This document shows positions 12,001-26,100 of a DNA stretch of 64,000 nt, in pieces; the first letter of the stretch is position 1, and every line of letters starts with the position of its first letter. A program made the position numbers and the translations under genes. Where the stretch lies: positions 67,108,676 to 67,172,675 of the forward strand of contig CM049316.1 of the NCBI GenBank assembly GCA_026874595.1, in the 5' to 3' direction. The stretch comes from Sipunculus nudus (Eukaryota; Annelida; Sipuncula; Golfingiida; Sipunculidae). The notes under the pieces were generated by a model, which saw nothing but the letters and a program-made list of their open reading frames with translations, had not been told where the DNA came from and made no database searches.

Positions 12001-15000
12001 ATAATATCAACAGTGCTCACTGGAAACAAACATGCCATGGTCAAGTTTGGGCAAAATTTAAAGTACTAATTTTATATTTATACTAATAACTTATAAAATT
12101 TGAAAAATTCAGAACTAATTTTGGGTATTCAATTGAATCTTGATTAAATAATGTTACATCCCTGACAAAAAATCTCTAGCTTCAACAATCCTCTTGTTAA
12201 GGGAGTAAATATATTTCTTGATATTTAACAAAGTGCATAATGTTTGGGCCCACAACTTAAATTAATTACACAATACTGACATCATTTCTGGCATGTGCAT
12301 AGAGAATATATAGAAAAATATGTATATTATATATGATTAAAGTCAGATCAGTGGTTTTGATAGTAGGCAGTCTTGAAGTGTAACAATGGGTTTTTAATGG
12401 AAAAATGAAGTTTTTCATTAATATCTCGAAAGTATTAAGTACTAGTGACCAAATTCTTGGCATGGTAGGGGATTTTTGAGACATCTAATTGCATGCCAAA
12501 TTTTAGGAACTGAGAGCTGAAGCGGGGGAGCTGAGCACTTGCAAACTGCATGACACAAGCTTGATGTAAACAATATGTTACATGGTGCTTGAAAACTTGA
12601 ATAAAATCTACAGTTTTTGATCAACTGGTTTCAAATTTTGGGGTTTACAGACAAAATGCTAAAAAAAACATGCTGTGAAAATTAAATCCACAGTACTTAC
12701 AGTAAAAAAACGTGCCATGGGCAAAGTTGGGCAAAATTTAAGGTACCAATTTTTCATTTTTGTTAATATTTTAAAAAAATGTTAAAGATTTTGATCTAAT
12801 TTTGGGCATACAATTTAATTTTGATTAATTAAAGTTATATTACTGGAAAAAAAGTTTATAGCTTTAACATATTTTGTGTAAGTGATCAAATAACTTTCCT
12901 GATTTTTTACACAATGCATTATGTTTGGGCCCATAACTTTTTAAATTTACATAATACAGACATAATTTCTGGAATGTACATAGGAACTATATAGAGAAAC
13001 AATTATGGTAAATATGCAAAAACAGATGAGTGGTTTTGATATTAGGCAGTCCTGAAGTGTAAAAATAGGTTTTTAATAAAAAATTGAGGTTTTTCCTTAA
13101 TTTCTAAAAGGAACAAAGTCGCAAAGACCCAGTTTTTGGCTTGGTAGGAGATCTTGGAGACATCTAAGATTATGCCGAATTTTGGATTCCTAGGTCTTAC
13201 GGTTTCAAAACGTGCCACATCTACGGACGGACTGACGGACAGACAGACGGACGGACAACGGACAATGAACTACAACTATAGCTCAGATGACTTATAGTCA
13301 GCTGAGCTAAAAATTATTAATTTATTGTTTATTGTTATATTCATGGTTAAAACTACTAGATGAGTTTGGTTGGACACCTGGATCAACTGTGGCTGGCCAT
13401 GAGCTGCCTGGCTGCCCCAGTGTATGCCTCCCCCCAAGCATGCATAATTTGCTGAAAGTTCAACAAGGTCAACATACAGGTGACTCAAGAGGGGGTAGAG
13501 AGGGCCAAGGTCTGACATGGTCTCATAGAAACATTAACAAAAAATACAATTTTTGGCCAATTTCTTTCAGCTTTTTAAACTAAAAAGCTGAAATCCTTAT
13601 GTGTGCATGACATGAAAATTATATCAACAGTGCTCACAGGAAACAAACGTGCCATGGTCAAAGTTGAGCAAAATTTAAGGTACTAATTTTATATTTATAC
13701 TAATAACTTATAAAATTTGAAAGATTCAGAACTAATTTTGGGTATTCAATTGAATCTTGATTAAATAATGTTACATCCCTGACAAAAAAATCTCTAGCTT
13801 CAGCAACCTCCTTGTTAAGGGAGTAAATATATTTCTTGATTTTTTACAAAGTGCATTATGTTTGGGCCCATAACATTAAACAATTACGCAATACTGACAT
13901 CATTTCTAGCATGTGCATAGAGAATGTATAGAAAAATATGTATATTATATATGATTAAAGTCAGATCAGTGGTTTTGATAGTAGGCAGTCTTGAAGTGTT
14001 ACAATGGGTTTTTAATGGAAAAATGAAGTTTTTCATTAATATCTCGAAGGTATTAAGTCCTAGTGACCAAATTCTTGGCATGGTAGGGGATTTTGGAGAC
14101 ATCTAATTGTATGCCAAATTTTAGGAACTGAGAGGTGAAGCTGCGGAGCTGAGCTCTTGCAAACTGCATAACACTAGCTTGATGTAAACAATATGTTACA
14201 TGGTGTTTTAAAACTTGAATAAAATCTACAGTTTTTGATCAACTGGTTTCAAATTTTTGGTGTTAACAGACAAAATGCTAACAAAAACATGCTGTGAAAA
14301 TTGAATCCACAGTACTTACAGGAAAAAAACGTGCCATGGTCAAAGTTGGGCAAAATTTAAGGTACCAATTTTTTATTTTTGTTAATATTTTAAAAAATTT
14401 AAAAGATTTTGATCTAATTTTGGGTATACAATTTAATTTTGATTAATATAAGTTATATTATAGGAAAAAAAGTCCATAGCTTTAACATGTTTTGTGTTAA
14501 GTGATCAAATATCTTTCCTAATTTTTTACAAAATGCATTATGTTTGGGCCCATAACTTTTTTAAATTATATAATACAGACAATTTCTGGCATGTAAATAG
14601 GAACTATATAGAGGAATATTAATGGTAAATATGAGGAAAAACAGATGAGTCGTTTTGATATTAGGCAGTCCTGAAGTGTTAAAAAAGGTTTTTAATAAAA
14701 AAAATTGAGGTTTTTCCTTTATTTCTCAAAGGAACGAAGCTGCAAAGACCCAGTTTTCGGCTTGGTAGGAGATCTTGGGGACATCTAACATTATGCCGAA
14801 TTTTGGATTCCTAGGTCTTACAGTTTCAAAACGTGCCACATCTACAGACGGACGGACGGCTCAACGGACAGACGACGGACAATGGACCACAACTATAGCT
14901 CAGATGACTTATAGTCAGCTGAGCTAAAAATATTTTAATGAAAAAGATTGGAATATGATTGAATGATAACAAAAAAAAAAGGTTTCTTGACTATTAAATG

Positions 15001-18000
15001 ATACATGATTCAAACAAAAATGTGAAATCTCCGTATAAACTGTAGATGTTTGCTCTAACATTGAAACTACAGATTGTTATCACTATGGGCTGTAAATTCT
15101 AAATAATGGCCTTATTATTTCATCCGCAGGGGTTTCAAATTTCCGATATTCCAATCATTGGAAAGATCGGCCATAAATGAACAATAATTTCTTCTTGGGT
15201 CCCTGCTCACTTGGAAAGGGTTTTGCACACATATTATAAAATAAATTAATTCTTAAACTAGATGTGTCGGTAAGACACGAATGCCCCCGCCTGGGGCAAA
15301 TCTGTCATATCGTCAAAAATAGGTTAACTGGGACGAAACGCGAATTCGACCTGTAAGTGGTCATTATGCGCCCACAGACCAAACACTGGGCCAGTATCTG
15401 TAAGCATTGCATTGCGAAATTAGAATATTAGCAAAAGCTGGTAATCAGTTATAAATTTAAATTATAGAGGTATGTACCATGTTTTATAACAATCCACCAA
15501 ATGCTTCCTGAGAAATATCCCCCTAAGTTTTTTTTCCTATACTAAGCTCTGTGACCTTGAAAAGTAGGTCAAGACCACCCATCTTTGAACCTGACCAAGA
15601 TTTTGTAAATATGATGCAAAAGCACTGAAGTAATGAAGTTCCTTAGTTGAATACCTTTGGAGATAGCCTGCACAAAGGCCAAAATTGTAAAATCCGATAA
15701 AATTTCATTAAAAAATCAGAAATTGCAGGTGACACCACCAAAATTGTGCAGAACGTACAGACCATCAGTCCCAATGATCATAGTAAGTTTTGTGAAAATC
15801 CACACAATGGTTCCTGAGATATAAGCTTCTGAGTGTTTTTCTATAATCAGCTCTAAAATGTAGAAAAATGGGTCAAGGTCACCCATCTTCGAACTTGACC
15901 GAGATTTTATCGATATACATCTTCACTGATGAAATAAAATTCCAACGGTGAATCCTTTTAGAGATATCCCGCTCACAAGGTAAAAGATAGCAGACGTGGA
16001 ACGAACGGACGGACGGACGGACACCCGACAGACAGATGGACGGATAGACGGACAGCTTGGGTGACAACAATAGCCCATCAGCCTATGAGCTGAAGGCTAA
16101 AAAAGGCTGTACATGTACATTTGTCATAAAAATTTATATTTTCATGAAATTTTCTATGTTTCGGATCCGTAAAACAATCAAAAGAAGGTCAACCAGGACG
16201 AAACGTGAACTCAAACTGTAACTGGTCATTATCTGCATACACACCAAAAATCAGGCCAATATCTGCAGGCATTGCGAAAAAAAGTCCGTACATGTGTTTT
16301 GTCATGAAAATTTATATTTTTCATGAAATTTTCAAAAGTTAAGGAGCCTTAAATGGTCAAAAGTAGGTCAACCGGGAGGAAACCCGAACTCCATCTGTAA
16401 CTGGTCAATATCTGCATACACACCAAAAATCAGGCCAATATCTGCAGGCATTGCGAAAAAAGTCCGTACATGTGTATTTGTCATGAAAATTTCTATTTTT
16501 CATGAAATTTTCTAAGTTAGGGAGCAGTAAAACAATCAAAAGAAGGTCAACTGGGAGGAAACCCTAACTCGATCTGTAACTGGTCAATATCTGCATACAC
16601 ACCAAAAATCAGGCCAATATCTGAAAGCATCGCGAAAAAAAGTCTGTACATGTGTATTTGTCATGAAAATTTCTATTTTTCATGAGTTAAGGAGCCGTAA
16701 AACGTTCCAAAGTAGGTCAACCGGGACGCAAAGCGAACTCGATCTGTAACTGGTCATTATCTGCCCACACACCAAAAATCAGGCCAATATCTGCAGGCAT
16801 TGCGAAAAAAAGTCCGTACATGTGTATTTGTCATGAAAATTTCTATTTTTCATGAAATTTTCTAAGTTTAGGAGCTGTAAAACGGTCAAGAGTAGGTCAA
16901 CCAGGAGGAAACGCGAACTCGATCTGTAACTGGTCATTATCTGCCCACAAACCAAAAATCAGGCCAATATCTACAGGCATTGGGAAAAAAAGTCCGTACA
17001 ACTGTTTGATTTCGGAAGGACGGAAGGACGGAATGACGGACATGGGTAAAACTATATGCCCCGGCCACTTTGTGGCGGGGGCATAAAAATAGTTGTACTC
17101 TGTGTAGGTCTTTTTGTATGGTAAACTCGCCAACCTCAAGAAGTGCAAAATCTCTGCAGAACCATGATATCTCAGATAATGAGAGCCTTGACAGGAGCTG
17201 TTATGATTCTTTGGTTTCCCTTTGACATCACTATACCAAGTCAAATATTGTGAATGTAAAATCAGATCCCTGTATCCATAAATTTACAATTATTGATAAC
17301 CCAATGGAAAGACTGCGTGAAACTGTTTGAGCTTTGAGGAGCAACTACAGGTTGCTGTAATCTGGGATTTTAGCCCTGCGTGCTCCTTAAGCGTAATTTT
17401 GATAGAACATATAAACCAAATGCCACACAAGCCCAAGGCAGGACACAAGACTGGCACCGATCTCAGTGACAAGATCCAGACAATCCAGAGAGCAGACTTT
17501 GAGCAAATGTTAAAACAAGCAATCATAGTTTTCTTCATCAGCACCCAATGGAAAGTGACATCCGTCATTCAGAATGAGGTCTCGTAGCTTAACAGGCAGG
17601 TGCCATCAACGGTGAAAGGTCATTGGCAGGAAATAAGCTGAATGGCATATTCATTGGCTTATCATTTGTATATCAATTTGTTCTATGGTTTAGAAATGAG
17701 AGTTTGACTATGCTTATTCACATTTCAGCTCTAAATTATAATACATGTTTTGTATCAGGTACATACTGTCACTGACTTCATTTTCACGAGGTTAAATATT
17801 CACAATAATCACGTATTTAGCATGGGTTTTATTTACGTGATTTACCATAGTTTCTTACCACAGTGTTCATAACCATTTTTATATCAATTACCTAATGTGT
17901 AATCAAAATCTGAACAAGAGGCACAAGGAGCTAAGGGAACACTGAACAGTTGGAAATTCTTCATGCAATAGTACTACATATACAAAAGTATTGCTATTAT

Positions 18001-20106
18001 TTAAATTATCAATGTTTGAAGGAAGGGTAACAAAAATGTATGCTTAATATTGATCCTACCAGCACAATATACATGAGATGCCACTGAAGCTAAAGAATAA
18101 ATTACTGTCCATCTGTGCAGATGTGATGTCTAATTCATGAAGGCTCTATTTTCTATATATTTTCCGGAAACCCTTGTGAACAAAAAGACCACCACATTAT
18201 CAAATCATGAGGAAAATATTGTGATACATACAACAAAGTTAGATAATGTATCACTTGCATCAGTATGTGTCTGTGAAGCCTCACCTTAGCATTCACCTTA
18301 GCAGTCCTTTGTGTTCTAGGGTCCACATAGATGACAGCACCATGACCATTTTGACAATGACGACACAGATCCCAACAGGTGTCGAACACTGCGTTACATG
18401 TAGCACAGGTCCACTGGTCAGGTTCAGGAAAATCTGTCAAACATTTGAAATGATGTTTAAGTATAAATAAACTAAATGTTTATTCCTGTCAATCAAGGTA
18501 CATTTCTATCCGCCCCATACACAGAACAGAATTCAGCTTTTACCCTTTAATTATCCAGATTGGGATAAATTTGAAACTTTTTATTTTTACATGGTAATAT
18601 CTCATTCTGTTTACATTGTATCTTTAAAAAATTTTCTGCATTTACTAGAGGGAAGGTTTCAGTAAACAGAAATATTTAGAACTGAAAATAAATGTACACT
18701 TTTTTATTAGGAAACTTTGGCCAGATAGCAATTACAAATGGTTCAGAGTGACCCTCTCAGCAGTTAAAGGTAACTTTACTGGTCAAAGTGAACAGGAAAT
18801 AATAAACTCAAGTGAATGGTGACATCACAGTGGATTTTATTCAGCATGGAGAAGCCACCTTTTTCACAGTATTGAATGATCAAGGACTGCAACCCAGTGG
18901 TATCATTTATAAGAACTTGAACATACAATACATCTGAATATATATCACACCATGATCAAGCTATGCCCACCTGCACAATAGATAGGTGGCGCTAACAGTA
19001 CAGTCTCATGGCCTCATAACAGATGGAAGAGTTCAGGTCCCAACTGTATAGAGGCAATGTAAATGGTTCATTCTTTGGAGCTAAATAAAAGTTAACGCAT
19101 AATAGGGCAAGAATGGCTTGAGTTACCTTCAGGTACCTTTAAAACACCTTTATTCTCACCTGATTTCGGTACATGGCACTTGCATGTGAAGCGGAGAATA
19201 CACGGATGTCGCTTGTGAGCCTCCATGTGCTCCATGTCAGGGAACTGCTGTTTGCAATTTCCACATATCAAAATATCAGGTGTATCTGAAAAACATGTAA
19301 CAACTTATAATTCATCAACAGAATCTACAGACAAATAATATATATTATTTTTTTTTCTATAGGTACTAACTTTCCCCTGTGGAAACTGCACGAGTATTGT
19401 TTTGATACCGTTAATCACAATATAGATTTCCTGAAGGGGTTTTGTCACTGTAATCTTACTAGCAAGATCTTGTAATGGTAATGTCACAGGTAATTATTGT
19501 GGATGTAAAATTACTTGTAATATTTTGTAACTGTAATGTTATATATAGCTAAAGATGGTAATGATTTTAACACTGGCAATATCTCATACTCTCACACTGT
19601 AATGTTGCCAGCAATATTATTCTATATTCTAACAAGCAATGTCTTGTAACATTAAAGTTACTGGAAATCTCATGGTTGTTATGTTACTTTTGATATCTGG
19701 TGAATGTTTACAATGTTTATTGTGATATCTCATGAGTGTAATTAATGCTGCCGATATCTCATACATGTAACCTAACTGACAATATTTTGTGACTGCAGCT
19801 TTAAAGAAGTAAATTGTGACTGTAACCTTATTTACAGTATCTAGTGACTGTACCCTGTGCTGTGATACACTGAACGAGCACAACTTACGGTACTTCGTGA
19901 CTGTCACAGGTTTGGGCTGCTGGGTGGCTGCTGCTGTTGGAGCTGACCCTGCTGGGAAGCCTGATTTCCCCCTCTTCTGTGTAGAGGGGTTTTGCGGTTT
20001 CTGAGGCTGGATATTGGGGCGTGACCGCTTCATCCCCGACATCCCTCCACCCATACGGTTCATCTGTCCGATGTTCTGAGGCATTTGGAGTGAACCACCA
20101 GACCTG

Positions 20107-20191
<85 letters not shown>

Positions 20192-23100
20192 AAAATTCAA
20201 ATAAATTCTTTAATGGGTAGGTCCATAGCCAGTAGGTGGCACTGTATATTAATTAAGTATAAAAAGTATCCATACAATTAGAATGATATGTTATTGTAAA
20301 GCCATCTAGATTACAGGTTTTATATGCACAAGGTTAGGAGCCAAGCCAAAAGAAGTATACGCTCATCGAGCAGCTGCAGGTTGCTGCCGTCAAGACCTCA
20401 GCCCTGTGCGCTCCTTAAGCATGTTCTCTGAGCCAACAGTCGCAGTGCCACGCCAAGCCAAGCTGGGACCCGTAGGGGGCGCCAGCGTCTCTCCTGGGCC
20501 GTTGTCTTTGTTAGAAAGCTACAGCATCCACAGCCACAGAAGCCAGAAGCAACCCGCATTCCCTCCACCGATCCCAGCAGTGGAGACCCAGCCATGCCAT
20601 TCGAGAGCCATACTCGATCCTTGTGAACGACCTTACTTCGAGACCCAAAGCCCTTTTACTTGTGATTTAAGTCATTTGGACCGTTTAACCAGGTTTCCCG
20701 GTTATGCAAGTTTTACAAGGTAAGGTTTTACATCGGCAAGGTAAGGAATAATCGAGAAGTCGTAACCTGTCAGACAGAGAAAATCTGAGGTTTTGAGATT
20801 TCATATTATTCCACTCCAGCACAAGCAGGGATCAAACTGAGGAGCTTTAGCTCTGAAGTCCCACAGAGATTTGATATTAATTAAGGGCCTCTTGGCAATT
20901 CATTGGCCTAAGAGTATCAAAAACCAGGCATGAACTGTACCAGTCTCAAGTGTTTGTTCACACAGTCAACAAACAAACAAACAATTTTATTTTTTTGGTA
21001 GTGGAATGAGATTATAAACAAAATATTTTGAACTATAAGAGGTCATAAAGTTTAAAAACCTTTTTCAATTTCATATTTTAAATTTGTAACTTATTCAATT
21101 TCAATTTCTGCAAATTTTAAGGATTTTAAAAGCATATGACCCAGTTATTTTCTCTTTTATGTCATTAATTTCTGGGTCAATTTGTAACAAATGTGTTACA
21201 CAAGGGGAAAAGAAGCATGTGCATTAATCGTCCAGGCTAAGGTTCACTCTGAACAGAATGTTGCATGTCTTAATCAGACTAAGCCAGTTTAACGAGATTG
21301 AGATTAAGTGACATTGGTTCGTAAATCAATGCTGAATGACATAACAGTACCTCTTATGGCAACATCCCAAAGTAAATAACAAGATTTTGGCATGGGCAAG
21401 TTAAATTCAACTGCACATACCTAACTGCATTTTTTTCCTTTTGTGCATGTGAATATACAACTCCTGGATTGCACAAACATGATTGAAAACAACTTTATTA
21501 ATCAAGTATTTCATTAGGAACAGAACAATCCAATCATTTATTCAAACAATATTGTATGAAAACATGGCTGAGAAATTCACAGGTTGGTCATTAATCAGGG
21601 TAATTATATATGTAATTTTTTATTTTCATAATTAAACCCAGCCTCGGCAATTAATCACAGATTTCAGGCTGTGTAAGACAGATTGCTGACAGTATTCTGA
21701 AGCTAGTCTTTGTACTGTAATTAATTATTTGGCTTTATTTTGACTCAAATATTATATATACTGAACTGTTTGCAAAAGACATAAATCTCAAAGAAAACTC
21801 ATTAAAATAATGCGTCCTGTGTGTATTTCCCTGGGAAAACAAAAATGATGACAGCCACACAGTCACTCATTTTTATATTGACAACTATCTTGCTTTTACT
21901 GCAAAACCTGGGATACCAATTAAATTTTCAGTGGTCTATTGTAACTTGTTAACTCAGTGTGGATGATCTAATATTGAACACAAAGAATACTGAATGATGC
22001 CAGCATAAAACTACTTATAATCACATTGATGGATCATATTCTGAAATTGTTTGAAATCTGCAAAGTGAACAATGATTTATTCATTACAGTTATTCACATA
22101 GGATCTAATAACAGCACTTAATCATCCGAGGAATACTGGCTGCTCTAATCAATAGGTCAGATTAGTTGAATACCAATGCGGAAAAGAAAAGGGCTGCAGA
22201 GCATGAGTTAGAGCAGGACATTTCACAACACACCCAGTAAATTAGTACAGAGCAGTTGAGTGAGAAAATCACCTCAGAGCTCATCAAATGCTGCATCAAA
22301 ATTAGAGCAGCGCAATATAATAGAAATCAAAGCAGTACTTAGAATTGTTTGGAATTGGTCTTAATTTCATGATTGATCAGAAATAAAAATAAGTTGGCCT
22401 CTGCTGACCCATTATAAGAAATAATCAGTTGTTAAGGAGAATGAAATTTCTGGCCTTATATAGACCTAAATCATGTCTACTAATATTAAGGCATATTAAG
22501 GCTAATATAAGCAATAATTCTATAACCTACATGTGGATATAGTAAACTTAGGTATGACATTATTAATGAACACAATTTTCTGAAGTTGGCTGGCATGAAT
22601 TATATGAAAGCATACATTTCCTTACCACAAAGCCAAAGTAATGTGCATAACTCAGTAATTAATCTTGGAATATGGCAAGGTCCATTATTGGATCGTTTTG
22701 CACTAACTGACTGATCATTTATTAAAGTAAACCATCCATCGACCACTTGTTCCAAAAATCAGCTCAGAAAACAAAAATGGCGCATCAGCTCAGAAAAGCA
22801 CAAGCACAAAAGCCCCAAAGACTAGTTGAAAGAAACTGCAGTTATTTAAAACCAAGCAAACCACCAGTACCATTTGGTCAGGCTACCATTTGCACAGACT
22901 AATTTTTATTTGTTTTCATGAAGAATATGATTGTTTTGTCTACTGGCTACGAGTTAAATAATAAAATCAAGTGCTGAGGGAGAGGTTAAAATCTGGTAGG
23001 AGGAGTTAGTGGAAGACAGCCTGATGAGACATTAGAAATTTGTAACTTCAGCTGTTAAATTACACAAAAGTACAGCCCATTTACAAATAGACTGAGACAC

Positions 23101-26100
23101 AAGATATTTTCACTACAGCTGGGCTTACAAACAAGACACTCAGGATATTGCCTGGAATTATTTTTTTTCTTCAAAGGCAAGAGTCTTACACAAAAACCAC
23201 GACACTGCGGTCTGTCATGTTAGCCTCTCTACCCAGCAACACATGTCCGTTAACATTTTACAAATCCTTAAAGGGGGTCTGTGTCACTGTTTCAAACATT
23301 TTTATGTTATCTTGACCAAATACTTCATATTGTTAATGATCAGCCTTGCTATTTTATCTATCCAGGCAATGAAGTTTTTAAAAGGTCCCTGACCTTGGAG
23401 TTTCCTGGTCTACCATCCGGTTTATAAATTTGTTTGAAGATTCAAAAGAACAAAAGAAAACAATTTATAGTTAATTATGTTACAAAATGGTACCTTGAAA
23501 TTATAGTAATTTTTATAGGCTTGCTCTTATATTTCCTCAAAAAGGAGAGATCTATTTAAAATTTCATAATGCTGAACTTGAAAATTCTATTTTCTTTCTT
23601 TAACATTTCCGGAAACAAAAAATACACAATAAAGACAAAGTAACAAACTGGCAATGAATAATGTAATGCCCTGGTGAATTTAAGCAAGTACAGTCAAAGT
23701 TTTAATTTTTTTAAATATTTAGTTATTTCATTCAAATAACAGGTAATTACTGATTACCCATTTCCAAATGGGATGACATTACAGTACCCCTTACTGGTTT
23801 TTTTTTAAGTATTGACAAAAATAAATTTTAAGTACTGTTTAACCTCTAGGCTGGAAAATTCATATTTTACACTGCAAATATTTATACAGTTCAGTCAAAC
23901 ATGAGGGGAATTTCTGTAAATATAAGAGATCCTAAAGATCAAGTTGGCACATTAAACTTCATCGATGATTGATTCATGCCTTATGTGCACAGTTGACATG
24001 AACACGGGGAAGCTCACACAATGAGAAAATATCTACGGGACTTTTTTTTTGATGACCATAAAAATCTGTTCCTTGTATGAGATCTTGGTCTCATTAATGT
24101 TTCACAATGGCAGACTCAGTATCGGATACATTTTGGTAGAAGCTAATAAATATGGTCTTCATATGATGTCACGGTGCATGTTAGTATTACATTATCAGGG
24201 TCCATAGCCAATTAGTTGATCCTACTAGCCCCACTGAGCCGGAGCCAAATCTTTTTTGTAAGATTATTCTTTGGGTCATAAACAGTCATGACCTCTCAGT
24301 TCTTAGGATAATGAATAAAAATTACTGTTATATGAATATAAATGTAAGAGCAGCTCATTTACAACCAATTATGTACATTCAACTGTATTAATAAAACATG
24401 CTATGTGAAATATTGTTAAATGTGTATTGCTAATTTAATATCATGTATGTTATAAATAAAAGTCTTAAAATTTCGAACACTATCATGTTCATTCACTTCC
24501 TTGCTGTCAGTATAGGTCAAAGGTTAAAACACTGCCTAAAAATACATTAATGCAACCAGTACTAAAATTTTAATTGATGTCGGTTAAAAGCTTTCATAGT
24601 TATCTGGGTTTTTTTTCACACATGGCAACGATTATTTCTCAGAATTTGAGCCAGATGCACAAAAGACTTGTTTGTTTATAATTGTTTTTGTTAATGTTCC
24701 CTTGTCTAAATTTCATGTCAAAAATTAATTCTGAACTGATAATACCATTCATATTTGTTAAAATTTTGCAATTTCTGCTTTTTGTTCTTCTGTGAGGTTT
24801 TTATTTCCATTATCTCATCATGCAATAACCTAATCATAGTGTATCCATTATTCCATGAATTTATTACTTTAAATAATAAATGTGCAAAAAACTGTAATAA
24901 TTGGACAGGGAAACGATTAATAGCGAGCGAGTCAAAAACGACTGTTTACCACTGGTAGTTATAATTTGAAAGATATGACATCATTTAAAATAGCAATCTT
25001 TGACTGACAGATAGCATACATGATCTATTATTATTTAAATATCCATCTTTTTGCCTTGGATGATGGGGCATCTTATTTAGGGAGATTTCATTTTTCGTGA
25101 AAATTTCCCTTATGCAAACATTGCAAATATAAAACCATAGTGAACAAAGAGGCAACAATAGAATGAAGATGGACTTAAAGTTACTGCTTGGTCTCAGATC
25201 TCCCGCTCTTCATTGCTTCACTGCATAATGTTAGGACATTAATTGTAGAACATTATTATAAAATTTCACTTCAACCACAAAATAAATCATTACTTTTTCA
25301 ACATCACTGGGATTCCAAGTAGTCTTTATATACTCTCTAATATCAACAAGGACAGCCCAGGGAAGGTAAGTTTATTACCCTTAGGCATTATGGCAAAAGT
25401 TAATACCAAGTTCTACAAAACTGGTGTTCTCATCAACTGTTAATTGCTTCCTGATTCCATCCTGAACCCTATTCAGCCTGGTAATTGGCTGGATTTAAAT
25501 AATTGACACTACCCTTTAGCACTGAATAGATAATTGGATACATGCATGGGAGCCAGTTAACAAATGCCCCCTGGTGTCAGCTACCACACGCCTCTAAGTA
25601 AATGGTGGTATGATGAAGTTACATCCACTGTGGACCACACTGGATCTAGCAACATTCTTCAAGGTTTGAAGTAGTTTGAACTGCTCCATATGTTTATTAA
25701 AACTGATATTAACTGACATTCTCTGCTTGCAGATTCTTAATTAATGAATGCAGCCTTATAAAGCTATGTGTTCCTAATATATTTGATGTATAAATGTGTA
25801 TTTGTAAACAAAATACATAAATCTCTTTTAAAAAATAGGAATAATTGTTGTCATTTGATGTATTATCTTGTGATAATTACAAACTATATGTTCTGTGCAA
25901 ACAAACAAGAATAAGTGAATAAAATTTGTCTTACTGTATATTTCTTTATACAGAATTACTCATGTCATCTTTTATTAATGTACACTTCAGGGGATTCAAA
26001 TGTTAACAAGTGTACACAGGGATTTTTTTTTAAAGTTAACCCGTAGAGACAGTGACTATTCCAATGTCAACTGTTAACATGGAAATTCTGATTTCAACTA

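Larger units (their letters stand above)
9791..14930 (+). mobile_element. A-family pearl-like non-autonomous element, copy A1
   Basis: Starts ACAAGGGACCTATGGGTCAC with a small GACC/GGTC hairpin and the motif CGCTCAGCTG. It ends in a hairpin, TAGCTCAG...CTGAGCTA, then A's (14898-14930). It matches A2 (34262-36873) along its length but is larger, because the 1.6 kb right half is duplicated in tandem and an 874-bp element is inserted. ACGG-type microsatellites precede each 3' hairpin. There is no transposase or Rep/helicase frame. Tandem cores plus ACGG repeats plus terminal hairpins are features described for bivalve pearl / Helitron-derived (HINE) elements. Confidence 0.75.
15257..17090 (+). 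mobile_element. B-family pearl-like element
   Basis: The 5' end has the hairpin GTGTC(GGTAA)GACAC at 15264-15278, then ATGCCCCCGCC (15281-15291). The 3' end has the hairpin TATGCCCC...GGGGCATA, whose last arm GGCGGGGGCAT (17074-17084) is the exact reverse complement of that motif, followed by AAAA. The interior is a tandem array of about 180-bp units. A short GGACGG/GACGGA run precedes the 3' hairpin. There is no coding capacity. A C-family element is nested within it. Confidence 0.75.
9018..18284 (-). other. intron 6
   Basis: Starts on the minus strand with GTGAGG at 18284 and ends with GCAG at 9018. Most of it is filled by the A-family element (9791-14930) and the B-family element (15257-17090). 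The rest (9018-9790, 14931-15256, 17091-18284) is unique-looking AT-rich DNA with no supported exon, apart from a short repeat fragment at 17333-17395. Confidence 0.85.

Noticed and set aside
18990-19070. Possible tRNA-like sequence with GAGTTCAGGTCCC
   Set aside because: No A box at the right distance and no acceptor-stem pairing.
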